A stretch of 64,000 nt of DNA from Chaetomium olivaceum (taxonomy: Eukaryota > Ascomycota > Sordariomycetes > Sordariales > Chaetomiaceae): NCBI GenBank assembly GCA_039881045.1, contig JAYWVB010000006.1, forward strand, positions 806,001 to 870,000. Direction: 5' to 3'. The notes below the pieces were generated by a model. That model saw only the letters and a list, made by a program, of their open reading frames with translations, was not told the DNA's origin and searched no databases. Made by a program: the position numbers and the translations under genes. Of this stretch, positions 1 to 10,043 are shown piece by piece (the stretch's first letter is position 1; each line of letters opens with the position of its first letter).

Positions 1-15
1 GTTTTCTTCTTACAG

Positions 16-800
16 ATTCTCTACGATAATCAGTGGGTCGAGAATGTGTGGTCGTACACCATGCCCGAGCTTGTCGACCCGAGCATTGGTGATGAATGGT
101 GAGAATTATCAGGCCTGAGATTGAACGCTTTCTGCTCTCCACGTTAATTTTCTCTGTTCTAAATGGTGACTAGGAAATGCCTCATTATTGCCGCATACGC
201 CAACTCGAACCCACAGGTCGCCGCTTCGTGGGCTGGAAAGCTCACAAACTGGGGTCAGTCCTTCTCTCCGGCCCCCGTGGCGTTGGCGGTGACTAACATG
301 TAGTGGAGTCAGGCACGGGAAACACCTTCACGAACGAGATGTACTTCATCGGAACGCGGCCGAACCCGAGCGGGGCGCCCATATGCAGCGCATTTCCACA
401 GAACCCGTACGGCAACTTCAAGATCCAGGTCGAATCGTCAGGCAACTTCGTCGCGGCGTCGAGCGCCAACACCAACCTGATCGCCTCTGCCACCTCGGCG
501 GGCGCGGCCGCAACCTTCGGCAGCGCCTACGTGCCCAATGCCGGCACGCTGCAGCTCGCTAGCACGGGCCAGTACGTGACGTCCGACCAGTCCGGCAGCA
601 ACGTCCTCGCCGCCGTGCGCACCACGGCCTCGACGTGGGAGCGCTTCACCGTCCGCCAGAAGGTCGGCGCCGCGGCGGACGTCTACTCCATCAAGGCCGG
701 CAGCAACGGCCTGTACGTCACGGTCGCTGGTGACGGTTCGCTCATTAATAATGGCGCGAATGAGGCGGCGGCGGCTGGCTTCCGGTTTGTTGCAGCGTAA
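16..800 (+). CDS. GH81 endo-1,3-beta-glucanase with fascin-like C-terminal domain (5'-partial)
   Basis: This is the 3' end of a secreted-type glucanase that cleaves internal beta-1,3-glucan bonds. Three exons are visible: 16-98, 174-253 and 304-800 (TAA). Both introns are GT..AG and the phases close. The first two exons carry a GH81 C-terminal signature (NQWVENVWSYTMPEL, then GDEWKCLIIAAYAN split by an intron, then FTNEMYFIGTRP). After the catalytic region about 130 residues follow (NFKIQVESSGNFVAAS to the end) with the spaced G-x-F/Y-V/L-x pattern of a fascin-like beta-trefoil. That domain is common as a glycan-binding appendage in fungal glucanases. The family is confident. The exact subfamily of the C-terminal domain is inference. 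The start and most of the catalytic domain lie left of the window. A retrotransposon sits 97 bp past the stop, probably in the 3' UTR. Confidence 0.85.
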
Positions 801-897
801 GTCCGGGGTAGGACTGAAGGGGGGTAATCTTGAATATCATGTTGTCTTGAGGATGTTGCGCAAAGAAAGACGGCAATGGATACCAGTGATCTGCAGG

Positions 898-1113
898 TGT
901 TGGATTCGCCATATGGAACTGTCTTGCGGAAACCAGTGTTGGAAGTTGTGGCGCTTGAAACACGGAAGCCTGGTTGCCGATGCTTTAGTGTCAGAGGTGT
1001 TCCAGAGGCTGAACAAGAAGCTATTAAAAGGAGGCCAGGGCGATGCCCGCCACTGAGAGAAAAATCAATCAATTCTTTCTCCACATCTTTCCGTCTGAAT
1101 GTCGTTTCAAACA
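898..1113 (+). repeat. 5' LTR of the copia element
   Basis: 216 bp, begins TGTTGGATTC and ends TTTCAAACA. It matches 6852-7067 except at two positions. Target duplication GCAGG lies immediately upstream. Confidence 0.96.
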
Positions 1114-1126
1114 ATTAACAGTCAGA
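1114..1126 (+). promoter_or_regulatory. Putative primer-binding site complementary to tRNA-Asn anticodon arm
   Basis: The 13 nt directly abutting the 5' LTR read ATTAACAGTCAGA. The reverse complement, TCTGACTGTTAAT, has the form of a tRNA-Asn(GUU) anticodon stem-loop (5' stem strand, the seven-base loop CTGTTAA, and the first 3' stem base). Copia-type elements are known to prime from internal half-tRNA fragments rather than the 3' CCA end, and no TGG-type site is present here. Assignment to tRNA-Asn is my inference from the anticodon loop. Confidence 0.6.
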
Positions 1127-1263
1127 TTCCGCACAACGATCACAAGCCGTTGCGTTACACCAAAAAAAGTTCATCGGATACGACAGTCAGACCTCCTTAT
1201 TCGAAATCTTCGACCAATTAGATCCTACCATTTTCACCATTTTCGACCATTCCAACCGCCATT

Positions 1264-2550
1264 ATGCCCACAGGCTCGGACTACGAATACACCAAGTTCA
1301 ACAAGCCTAGCGACTGGGATGAGTGGAGCGAAGCCTATGAGGAGAAAGCTAAGCACGCTGGAATCCTTGACAACGTCCATCCAAACCGCAAACTGAGAAA
1401 GCCCTGGCCAACCGAGCCAGTCGTACCTCAATTCGACGACTTTCAGAAGAAGCAACCCCGCCGTGTCGCTCGAAGCTCCGACAACAACGACGATCCACCA
1501 GAGACGAGCGGAGCTGGTACCGAAGACGTCAACCGAAATGCCACTCGAAGGCGTGTCGCTGCTGCTGCCAGAACCGGGACATCCGGAAGATCCCAAACTG
1601 CCGGAAGATCACACACCGAATCTAGCAATCCGGACGATGATCACACACCACCCACAAGCGATCACGAAGAAGACGAGGATTCAGAAACCAATACGCCCAA
1701 GGCCACTCAGTTCTCAGATCTCACTGCTCTCGGCCAAACGGATTGGAAGGCAGCTTTCGAACTATACAAGGAAAACAAGGGCACCTACTACGCCAAGACT
1801 GCTGCTAGATCCAAATTCCACGATTGGATCCTCAAGAGCATCGGGCCGAACTATCGTCACGTCACGAAGGGCAAGGATATACCAGACATCTATCAAGCAC
1901 TCAAGCAGTGGCTTCCGTTCAAGCGGACGATCAACAGGGACCTCAGATCTGAATATTCGAGCCATCTGAATCAGATCAAGAACTTCGAACGCAGGCTAGG
2001 AGATTGGGCTATTCGTTGGCAAAACCTGGTCAGCGAAGGGATTGAGCAAAATATACCACAGATAGCTACGCCTAGCTCGTGGTACGACGACCTCACGGAC
2101 GCCTTGAAGGAGATCAGAGATGGAAAGACTTGGACCCTAGGAGAGCTAGCAACCCTGGAAGAAGATATCCTCGAAGGAAACTTCTCACACAACCAAGTGG
2201 CTGCCCGAATGCAGTCAGCGATCGGTGGAAAGATCAAGGACAACAAGAAGCGTGGAAGGATCGAAGCTGGTTTTCCGGTCCTCCACGGTAGGGATGCCGA
2301 TAAGCCGGAGGAAACAGGGAAAGAACGCCGCCGCCGACGAGGACACCAGAGCAAAGACGAGCACCAGGAAGCCAGGCAACCACGAGATACGAAAGAAAAC
2401 TCGCCATCACGACCACCCAAGAAGATTCGATCAAATGGAGACCGCTGCGAAGTCTGCTTGCAATACGGCCACAAGCTCGACAAGTGCTATTACACCTATT
2501 CAGCAGACGAAGAAACCCCGGATTGGTTCGAGACAGCAAGAGCGTTGTGA
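1264..2550 (+). CDS. Retrotransposon Gag
   Basis: A 428-residue ORF in the first position of the copia element. It is acidic and serine-rich at residues 80-140, followed by a helical capsid-like part (DWKAAFELYKENKGTY onwards). A basic stretch precedes a single retroviral zinc knuckle near the C-terminus (CEVCLQYGHKLDKC, C-x2-C-x4-H-x4-C), which binds the element RNA for packaging. The frame stops at 2550. In another frame coding-like sequence continues (to about 2639) and overlaps the next ORF start as ATGA. Gag may therefore originally have been longer, or a frame change may occur near 2530-2550. Confidence 0.85.
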   Translation: MPTGSDYEYTKFNKPSDWDEWSEAYEEKAKHAGILDNVHPNRKLRKPWPTEPVVPQFDDFQKKQPRRVARSSDNNDDPPETSGAGTEDVNRNATRRRVAAAARTGTSGRSQTAGRSHTESSNPDDDHTPPTSDHEEDEDSETNTPKATQFSDLTALGQTDWKAAFELYKENKGTYYAKTAARSKFHDWILKSIGPNYRHVTKGKDIPDIYQALKQWLPFKRTINRDLRSEYSSHLNQIKNFERRLGDWAIRWQNLVSEGIEQNIPQIATPSSWYDDLTDALKEIRDGKTWTLGELATLEEDILEGNFSHNQVAARMQSAIGGKIKDNKKRGRIEAGFPVLHGRDADKPEETGKERRRRRGHQSKDEHQEARQPRDTKENSPSRPPKKIRSNGDRCEVCLQYGHKLDKCYYTYSADEETPDWFETARAL

Positions 2551-4297
2551 TTGAAGATAGGGTAGCCAAGATGTTGGAATTCGACAAGCAGCTCGCCGAG
2601 AAGGTCAGAAAGGCGCGCGAAAGACGGAAGATGTTATGACTAGCCGCCGTTTCAAATCCGAGGCAGCACTCATCGCCGCACTAACCAAACCTATCCGCAA
2701 CAAACGTACCAGAGCTCGATTCTTACGATCCAAAGCAGCTCTGAGCGCCAGCACCTACCCTCTTCGAAACTCAGCGATTGTGGATTCCGGTACGACGATT
2801 CACATCTTCAACAACCCCAGACGGTTCAGGAACCTTCGACCGGCACCGGCAGGAGATTTTGTCTACACTGGCGATACCGAAGTGCCGATCCTTGGGTATG
2901 GAGAAGTCATAATCAAGACGAAGAGTAAGTCCCGTTCTCGGTGGCTACTACTCGAAGACGTAGCCTACTGCGAAGACTTTGCTTGCAACCTGGTATCGTT
3001 ACGCCAGCTTCACAAGAAAGGTTTCTATTGGGACAACAATCCACCAAGCAACTGCCTCCGAAGGAAGGATGGTTCAGTCCTCTGTGAGCTATCCGATCAA
3101 TATGGCCAATTCGTGATCGAAGACGTTCCTTTCGAAACCACATTCAGCATTCCACGCTCACGCAGCGTTCCACACGGATCGGAAGACGAGCTGGACCGGC
3201 CGGCCAACAAGCGACGGCACCGGCAAGTTATGGCATGGCCGTCTTGGCCATCCAGGTGCTGTGGCACTCGCACATCTACAAGTATCAACCCGGAGCCAGA
3301 TTACGAGGACCAGCCAGTTACGAATGCCCTGCGTGTGGCGAAGCAAAAGCGAAGCGCAAGATCCGCCGTCAGCTCCGCAAAATTCCTCACAAGGTTGGGG
3401 AGCGATTCGCAGTCGACTTCCTCGACCTAGCCCCAAGTCAGAAAGGTTTCAATTCGGTTATGCTCTTTACAGAACGGAAGAGTGGATACGTCTTTGACCT
3501 CTATCTAACCGAACGAAAGACGCCCACTCTTATGGCTGCGATCAACCACTTTCTGAAGGCCATGGAACGTCAGTATGGTCTACAGATCAAAGCTATTGAG
3601 TGCGACGACGAGTTGATGCGATCCAAAGCCCTGGAAAGCTTCTGGAAGTCCAAGGGTATGCGAATTGAGCGTTGTGCGCCAAATACGCAAGCTCAAAATG
3701 GAGGCGCAGAACGCTCAGGGGGTGTGATTAAGCTGAAAGCAAAAGCTATGCGCGCTGCGGCTCGTCTGCCAGAAATACTATGGGTTGAGATCTACAAGGC
3801 TGCGGTGTATCTTTACAACCGAACCCCGAAAAAGAGACAAGATTGGAGTTCCCCATACGAGGTATTCCACACCTTTCTGGCTACAAGAGACGGAATTCCC
3901 AATCCAGAGAGGAAACCCCAGCTTTCACACCTTCGGAACTACGGTTGCCGCGCGTACGCTTTGACGACCGAAGCTATGCTCAAGAAAGACAGGTTGTTCA
4001 AGCTAAGACCCAACGCGTGGATCGGATATCTTGTGGGCTACGAATCGACGAATATCTATCGGATTTGGAACCCTAAGACGAACGATATAGTCCGAGTGCG
4101 CGATGTGAGCTTCAACGAAGATGAGCTATTTTCTGGAAGCCTGGAGCAGTTCAAGGACGACCTTTTGAGCGTTACCAACGACGAAATGGAGGCACTTCTT
4201 AAAGAGTGCTCTCTACCACCGCTGAGCGCCGAGAATCGGATGGCCAGCGACGACCTTACCACACAAGAAGAAGATGAGAGACAATCCTTGACTGTAT

Positions 4298-4423
4298 CGT
4301 TGTGGGGGTAAAGACTCTGATAAGATGTCAGAGCATGATGGTTCTGGGGGAGAAGACTCTGATAAGATGTCAGAGCATGATGGTTCTGGGGGAGAAGACT
4401 CTGATAAGATGTCAGAGCATGAT
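4298..4423 (+). repeat. 42-bp tandem repeat (3 units) in Pol linker
   Basis: Three 42-bp units: 4298-4339 (divergent), 4340-4381 and 4382-4423. The last two are identical. They encode an acidic GSGGEDSDKMSEHD-type motif between integrase and RT. The first unit carries differences that coincide with a stop in the integrase frame. Confidence 0.9.
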
Positions 4424-4585
4424 GATTCTGGCGTCGAGGACGAGGAAATGCAGGAAGCGCCGGATCCGGAAGAAGAAGTTCAAGAAAAAGAACTTGATCA
4501 GTACTCTTCCGCGATCCTAGATCCGCTACTAACACCTGGGAACACTCCTCCTCCGCCAACGGCGCTCTTTGCAGCAGCCTTCTCC

Positions 4586-4885
4586 TCACTCACGCTTGAA
4601 GAATATTTCCAAGCTGGTGGGATGCCCCAAGAAGGGAAGAATCCTGAGATAGGATTGACCTCACTCACGCTTGAAGAATATTTCCAAGCTGGTGGGATGC
4701 CCCAAGAAGGGAAGAATCCTGAGATAGGATTGACCTCACTCACGCTTGAAGAATATTTCCAAGCTGGTGGGATGCCCCAAGAAGGGAAGAATCCTGAGAT
4801 AGGATTGACCTCACTCACGCTTGAAGAAGATTTCCAAGCTGGTGGGATGCCCCAAGAAGGGAAGAATCCTAAAGCAGGTTTATTC
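4586..4885 (+). repeat. 75-bp tandem repeat (4 units) in Pol linker
   Basis: Four in-frame 75-bp units at 4586, 4661, 4736 and 4811. Each encodes 25 residues beginning SLTLEEYFQAGGMPQEGKN. Units 1-3 are identical in sequence. The fourth diverges at its end. Identity this high implies recent expansion. Confidence 0.95.
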
Positions 4886-6842
4886 GGCAGCGTTTACGCG
4901 CCAAGTGAAAAATCTACGATAGATGCGAGCAATCGCACTATTAACGCATGGCAAGCGGCGTTCAGCGCAGGGCGTCATGCAGCGAAGATCGCTGTTCTTG
5001 ACGGCCAGGCTGTGGATAAGCACACACTGCGCAAGGAGCTTGACTATCGCCGAATCTCGTCAAGAAGGGGTCGGCAGCTGGCTCGCCACGAGGCCGCGAT
5101 GATGACTGCTAAGGAATCTCCCCTTATGGTTCAGACTGCTGCTAACGGAAAATACCACAGAAGAGATCTTCCCCGACCACCAAATGGCTATAAAGAGCTC
5201 AAGAGGCATCCGCTGGCTAAGTGGTTCGTTGAGGGTATGGAAGTCCATATGCAGAGCCATCGCGAGATGAGGTCGTTCGAGAAGTGCCACCGGAGCCTTG
5301 CCAAAAACGCACAAGTCCTCGATTGCATGTGGGTATATACCTACAAATTCGACAAACACGGCTATTTGCTCAAGGTTAAGGCGCGGCTCGTGGTCAGGGG
5401 CGATCAACAAGCTAAGACTACGCTCGAGAATACCTACGCCTCGACCCTCGCCGGCAAGTCGTTCCGCACGTTGATGGCGATAGCGGCTCGTTTCGACCTT
5501 GAGCTGATCCAGTGGGACGTTGTCAACGCCTTTGTGCACGCCAAGCTACCGTACGACGTTTTTATGAAGCTTCCGCCTGGATTTTCGGAGGAAAACATGG
5601 TCTTGAAGCTCAAGAAGGCGTTATATGGGCTCAGAGAGTCGCCCCTGTTGTGGCAGAAGGACTTCACGGCAACCCTACGACTCCAAGGCTTCAATCCAGT
5701 ACCCCACGAACCTTGCTGCTGGATTAAGAATGGCGTGATCATCTTCTTCTACGTGGACGATATTGTGGTCGCCTACCGTAAGGAGAATGAGGATGCCGCC
5801 AAAGCAGAGACGGTCGCTCTAAGATCACAGTACTCGCTACAAGGTGGCAGTGAACTACAGTGGTTTCTGGGCGTTGCAGTAATTCGCGATCGATCCAGGC
5901 GGATTATCTGGTTATCGCAAGCCGACTATATCAACAAGATGAACCGATTCGTTGACCCACAGCGCCCACGTCGCCGAAGAAAGATACCGATGACCTCCGT
6001 CGAGCTCCTACCGTTCGAAGGAACCGCGTCGCGCAGCCAGATTACCGAATATCAGCGCACAACCGGTACCATCCTATACGCCGCTGTGATCACACGACCA
6101 GACGTCGCTTTCGCCTGCTCGCGCCTTACCAGATTCAATCTGAATCCTGGCCCTCAGCATCAAGAAGCCGCGAATCGAGTGATCGAGTACCTACTCGGCA
6201 CAGCCAACTTTGCACTCAAGCTCGGGGGCGAGGATGGTATGGCCACGTGGAGTGATGCCTCCTTTGCGGACAACACGATCGATCGAAGAAGCTCGCAAGG
6301 TTACGTCATGAAGCTATTCGGAGGGACGATTGGCTGGCGCGCCAACAAGCAAGATACGGTAACCACGTCAACCACGGAAGCAGAGCTTTTAGCCCTCGCA
6401 CAAGCCACGAAGGAGGCCCTCTTTACGGATCGGTTAGTTAAGGAGATCGGCGTCGAGCTCGACGATGGATCAGTTCAACTCTGGTGCGACAATACGCAGA
6501 CGATCGGCCTTGTAACCAAGGAAGTCGCTACGCTACAAACCAAGTTGCGGCACGTCGATGTCCATAACCACTGGCTTCGAGAGCAGCCGGAAAGAGGCCA
6601 GATCCGAGTCAGATACGTGCCTACTAAGCAGATGGTAGCCGACGGACTCACCAAAGCTCTTCCAGAAGTCGACTTTCTACGATTCAGAGACCAAATCGGT
6701 GTTGTGGATATATCAGACGCTCAAAATGCCAGAAGTGAGAACCTAAAGATCTTGAAGGACGAGGATCTAGAGGCACTGGAAGACGAATTCCAAGGAGGAG
6801 AGATCGAAGTTATTCAGTTAACTGCTAGAATGGCAGTCAACT

Positions 6843-6851
6843 GAGGGGGTG
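6843..6851 (+). promoter_or_regulatory. Polypurine tract
   Basis: GAGGGGGTG lies directly upstream of the 3' LTR, just after the Pol stop. This is the expected position of the plus-strand priming site. Confidence 0.7.
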
Positions 6852-7067
6852 TGTTGGATTCGCCATATGGAACTCTCTTGCGGAAACCAGTGTTGGAAGT
6901 TGTGGCGCTTGAAACACGGAAGCCTGGTTGCCGATGCTTTAGTGTCAGAGGTGTTCCAGAGGCTGAACAAGAAGCTATTAAAAGGAGGCCAGGGCGATGC
7001 CCGCCACTGAGAGAAAAATCAATCAATTCTTTCTCCCCATCTTTCCGTCTGAATGTCGTTTCAAACA
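6852..7067 (+). repeat. 3' LTR of the copia element
   Basis: 216 bp, TGTTGG...TTTCAAACA, followed by the target duplication GCAGG at 7068-7072. Confidence 0.96.
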
Positions 7068-7563
7068 GCAGGTGTCATGTAGAGACGTTTCGCGAAGATA
7101 TGTCTGTGTCAATATCTTTTTCCACGACACCGCCAATAAAACTATAATAATGGAAAACTAGGATATCAACTTAGTAAAGCAAACGCACCTAGGCACGCAC
7201 CTGATATTACTAGTGGTAAACCCGCTGGAGCAACCACACAGATTACACTTCTTCTGTGAGCGTCGCCACGCATTGAGCGACTCGCGGCGGAAATTGCTGT
7301 TTCATCAGACGAGGTCTACGGCAAAGTAAAGATAGGCGCGTGGTTGGTGTAAGCTTGAACAGTTTTGCCCTGTTCTAGAATCAAATTCTTTGTTTTTTCT
7401 CAGACTTTTATGAGGTACTTAACTTGCCCGGTGACCGTACTCCGCCGCAGAAGCGCCAAGACGGTCCAGGGGTTGGCTCCTGCCCGAAGAAGGGGACGCC
7501 GGATGAAGACGGCCTGAGAAGCGGCAGAACCACTAGTGGGATTCTCCCTCCACAAACTCCAAC
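7068..7563. other. Intergenic: deaminase promoter and ancestral GH81 3' flank
   Basis: No gene seen. Before the retrotransposon inserted, the GH81 stop and the deaminase start were only about 0.6 kb apart. This segment therefore carries the remaining GH81 downstream flank and the deaminase promoter. Confidence 0.6.
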
Positions 7564-8115
7564 ATGGCCACCCACGAGCACCCAACCTTCCCACCGGGCG
7601 ACCACAAAGCGTACATGCAGTACGCAGTCGAACAGGCACGACTATCCCCGCCATCGCCGTCCAAATTTTGCGTCGGCGCGGTCCTCGTCGATGCCGACCG
7701 CAACGAGGTCCTCTCGACGGGCTACTCCACCGAGCTGCCGCGAGACCGCCCCGGCGACCCCGGTTCGACACACGCCGAGCACTGCTGCTTTATCAAGGTT
7801 GCTGATCGGCACGGTATTCACGATTTTGATATCGCGTCGGTGCTCCCGCCGAATACGGTTCTCTATACTACGATGGAGCCGTGCAATGAGAGGTTGAGCG
7901 GAGCCCGGACGTGCGTGGAGAGGATTTTGGGGCTGGGGAACGCGATAAAGGTTGTTTATGTTGCTATCAGGGAGCCTGATACGTTCATTCAAAGAAATGA
8001 GGGGATCGGGCGGTTGGAAGAGGCTGGGATTAAGGTCGAGATGTTGGATGACGACACCGAATTGCGGGCACTCATTTTGGACGTCACTTTTGCTGGGCAC
8101 CCAAAGAAGAGTTGA
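7564..8115 (+). CDS. Cytidine-deaminase-fold enzyme, DRAP deaminase (Rib2)-like
   Basis: An intronless ORF of 183 residues. The zinc-dependent deaminase signature is complete: HAE (STHAEHCCF, zinc His and proton-shuttle Glu) and P-C-x8-C (TMEPCNERLSGARTC). The TMEPC form and the KFCVGAVLVD start of the domain resemble the C-terminal deaminase part of yeast Rib2. Rib2 deaminates 2,5-diamino-6-ribitylamino-pyrimidinone phosphate in riboflavin synthesis, probably in the cytosol. Here the deaminase stands alone, without the pseudouridine-synthase part of yeast Rib2. Membership of the deaminase superfamily is certain. The riboflavin substrate is inferred from motif similarity, and another nucleobase deaminase role is possible. 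Confidence 0.7.
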   Translation: MATHEHPTFPPGDHKAYMQYAVEQARLSPPSPSKFCVGAVLVDADRNEVLSTGYSTELPRDRPGDPGSTHAEHCCFIKVADRHGIHDFDIASVLPPNTVLYTTMEPCNERLSGARTCVERILGLGNAIKVVYVAIREPDTFIQRNEGIGRLEEAGIKVEMLDDDTELRALILDVTFAGHPKKS

Positions 8116-8566
8116 AGGGGTATGCTATTGGCGGCTGAAGCCTTGAAGTACTGGCTCTGGTGTTCGGACAGCTGCCCGGGGCTCGTACATACATGGGAGT
8201 CACTTGCCCCTCGCATGGATCCCCATGCGGCACCGGGACGTCAGGGTGCCACGAGTAGAAATATCAGTGATATATCTCACCCGGTATCTCAGCTCACCAC
8301 CCATTACTAAGAGACGTGTGGTTTAGGTTCGCAAGACGGTTCTTGACGGTTGTATGCCAGGTGCCCAACGGACATTGCCCCATAGCCGGTCCGACGCCAC
8401 ACCGACACAAGCACGAGGCCGGCGGTCTGATCGCAGAAACAGCGGAATACAAATCCGAGCGGCGTTTCGTTCGTCTCGTCTCAGATTCCACCTTTCCTTC
8501 CTTTCTCCCTTCACTCATACGTTTAGGGAAGACCGTCATCAATCGTATCATTACACTTCCACAACA
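8116..8566. other. Intergenic, b561 promoter region
   Basis: No gene supported. Long ORFs on either strand here are shadows. Contains a CT-rich stretch (about 8485-8560) just before the b561 start, as often in fungal promoters. Confidence 0.5.
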
Positions 8567-9555
8567 ATGAATGGTGCAACTCAAACACGGATAGCACTGG
8601 CCCTCCTCGGTAAGCACTCTACCTACTTCCCACCTTTTAGTCGCTGATTCATCAGAGCACAACTGACAAACCATCCGAAAACAGTATTGGCGGCCGTGGT
8701 CGCCCAGGCACAGCAGTTCGGAGGTTTCTCGGGCTACAACGGCAATGGGAACCCGCCCAACAGCGACCCCAATTCCGGTTCCGGTCCCGGGTCCATCCCC
8801 GACTCCGGGCCGGGACCCTTGAATGGTGGGAACCCCGGCCCGCGCCCCGGCAACTTTGGCAGCGGTTTCGATCTCGCCGAGGCCGCGCGGATGCGGGCGA
8901 TCCACGGCATCATGGCGGCGATCGCCATGGTCGCCCTGTTCCCGAGCGGCGCCATCATCATGCGTCTTGTCCCCGGCTCCTGTGGGCTGTGGCTCCATTC
9001 CTTGACGCAGATGCTGGCTCTCGGCATGCTGGTGAGCGCGGTGGCGTTGGGTATTCGTCTTGTGCAGCAGATGCGCGGCGAGACCGGCGTGGACTTGGTG
9101 AGTATTTTGTTCTTTTGATTCTCGAATCGTTTCCTCTTGTCGGTCTTGGATTGCGTTGCTGACGTGTGTGTGTCTGTGTCTACTAGATGGCCAATCCGAA
9201 CTTGAACTATCACTTTATCATCGGTATCATCGTCATGGTCTTTCTGATCTTTCAGCCGGCTTTTGGGCTCCTTCACCACGAACGCTTCAAGCAAGTGCAT
9301 AGGCGGCAGGTTTGGTCGTATCTGCACCTGTTCAACGGCCGTTTCTTCATCATGGCGGGCATCGTTAATGGCGGGTTGGGAATGTGGATTGCTGGAGCTC
9401 CGCACCAGCTTAAAGTCGCGTACATTGCGGCGGCGGGATCTATGTGTTTGCTGTGGATGGTGGTGGCGATATGGAAAGAGTGGGTGATCTGGTTGAACAA
9501 CCGTCATCCCTGGAGGCGGGAGAAGGTTACCAACGAGGGCAGCATTCCGTTTTGA
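8567..9555 (+). CDS. Cytochrome b561-type transmembrane protein
   Basis: Three exons, 8567-8609, 8685-9097 and 9187-9555, with closing phases, give 274 residues. An N-terminal signal sequence (ALALLVLAAVVAQAQ) leads to a Gly/Pro/Asn-rich extracellular linker of about 55 residues. Five hydrophobic segments follow. Histidines placed as in cytochrome b561 cores (RAIHGIMA, LWLHSLTQ, NYHFIIGI, SYLHLFNG) would ligate two hemes. The family passes electrons across membranes and fungal members often pair with extracellular redox domains. Here no DOMON or dehydrogenase domain is attached. The C-terminus is short and basic, facing the cytosol. The family call is firm. The physiological electron partner is unknown. 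Confidence 0.82.
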
Positions 9556-10043
9556 TTTTTGAACTTTGTTAGGGTTGAACCGGTTAAGCCACCATGGAAG
9601 TTACATGTTATCTATCGGTTGAGCATTAGATTGACCCCTCAACGGATGATAAGTAGGTAGCTAATATTCAAAGCCATGGTAACTTTTTAAGCCAAAGTAT
9701 AGTTAAACGCTGTTCCTCGTTCCCAAACGCGGGAGGGTCCTGACGAAATCTGGGTGTTCAACTGCGGAAGCCCCTGGCAGTTGCTGGCTCGTTGTTACGC
9801 TGCCATGCTACCACGCACGGTGCTGCATACGGTACCCTATGCACGGGCCACGAAAGCAACTGGGTTCTCCGCCTGCCACCAACTGCGATCGGTGACTCAT
9901 GGCTGCGTTCTCTCTGCTCTCTCTTCCATTTTCATACTTATTTTTTGTTCAGTTAGTGCTTGAACCAGCCAATCCATAAGTGTCTAAAAATTCCATAACA
10001 ACCTCCAAAGTTAACAAAAACAATCCGGTCGTTAGAACTCGCC
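9556..10043. other. Intergenic
   Basis: No gene, repeat or RNA seen. Holds the b561 3' flank and the kinase promoter. Confidence 0.5.

Larger units (their letters stand above)
2636..6844 (+). pseudogene. Retrotransposon Pol (protease, integrase, RT, RNase H), frame-broken
   Basis: Domains in order: aspartic protease with the D-S-G active site (IVDSGTTIHIF, near 2780), integrase zinc-binding part, integrase core, a long acidic and repetitive linker, reverse transcriptase with the YVDD active site (near 5750) and RNase H (TWSDASFADN to STTEAELLAL, near 6250-6410). The frame changes at least three times. Protease is in one frame. The first half of the integrase zinc finger (LWHGRLGH) reads in a second frame near 3225-3260. 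CPAC and the core read in a third frame (to 4311). RT and RNase H (4325-6844) return to the first. The conserved motifs show recent function. The frame changes make this copy probably dead. Confidence 0.88.
898..7067 (+). mobile_element. Ty1/copia-type LTR retrotransposon, near-complete but frame-broken
   Basis: This is a full-length element of about 6.17 kb. It has 216-bp LTRs starting TG and ending CA, flanked by a perfect 5-bp target duplication GCAGG (893-897 and 7068-7072). The order gag, protease, integrase, reverse transcriptase, RNase H defines the Pseudoviridae/copia class. The two LTRs differ at two visible positions (G/C near 921, A/C near 1082), which suggests recent insertion. 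A primer-binding site follows the 5' LTR and a purine tract precedes the 3' LTR. Pol is broken by at least three frame changes, so this copy is probably not autonomous, unless those changes are sequencing errors. It inserted between the GH81 gene and the deaminase gene. Confidence 0.95.

Noticed and set aside
8294..8998. 234-codon minus-strand ORF before and over the b561 gene
   Set aside because: Composition is not protein-like, and it overlaps exon 2 of a well-supported gene on the other strand.
9187..9555. A separate small membrane protein starting at 9187
   Set aside because: The ATG is the first codon of exon 3 of the b561 gene; the splice sites and heme histidines require the joined model.
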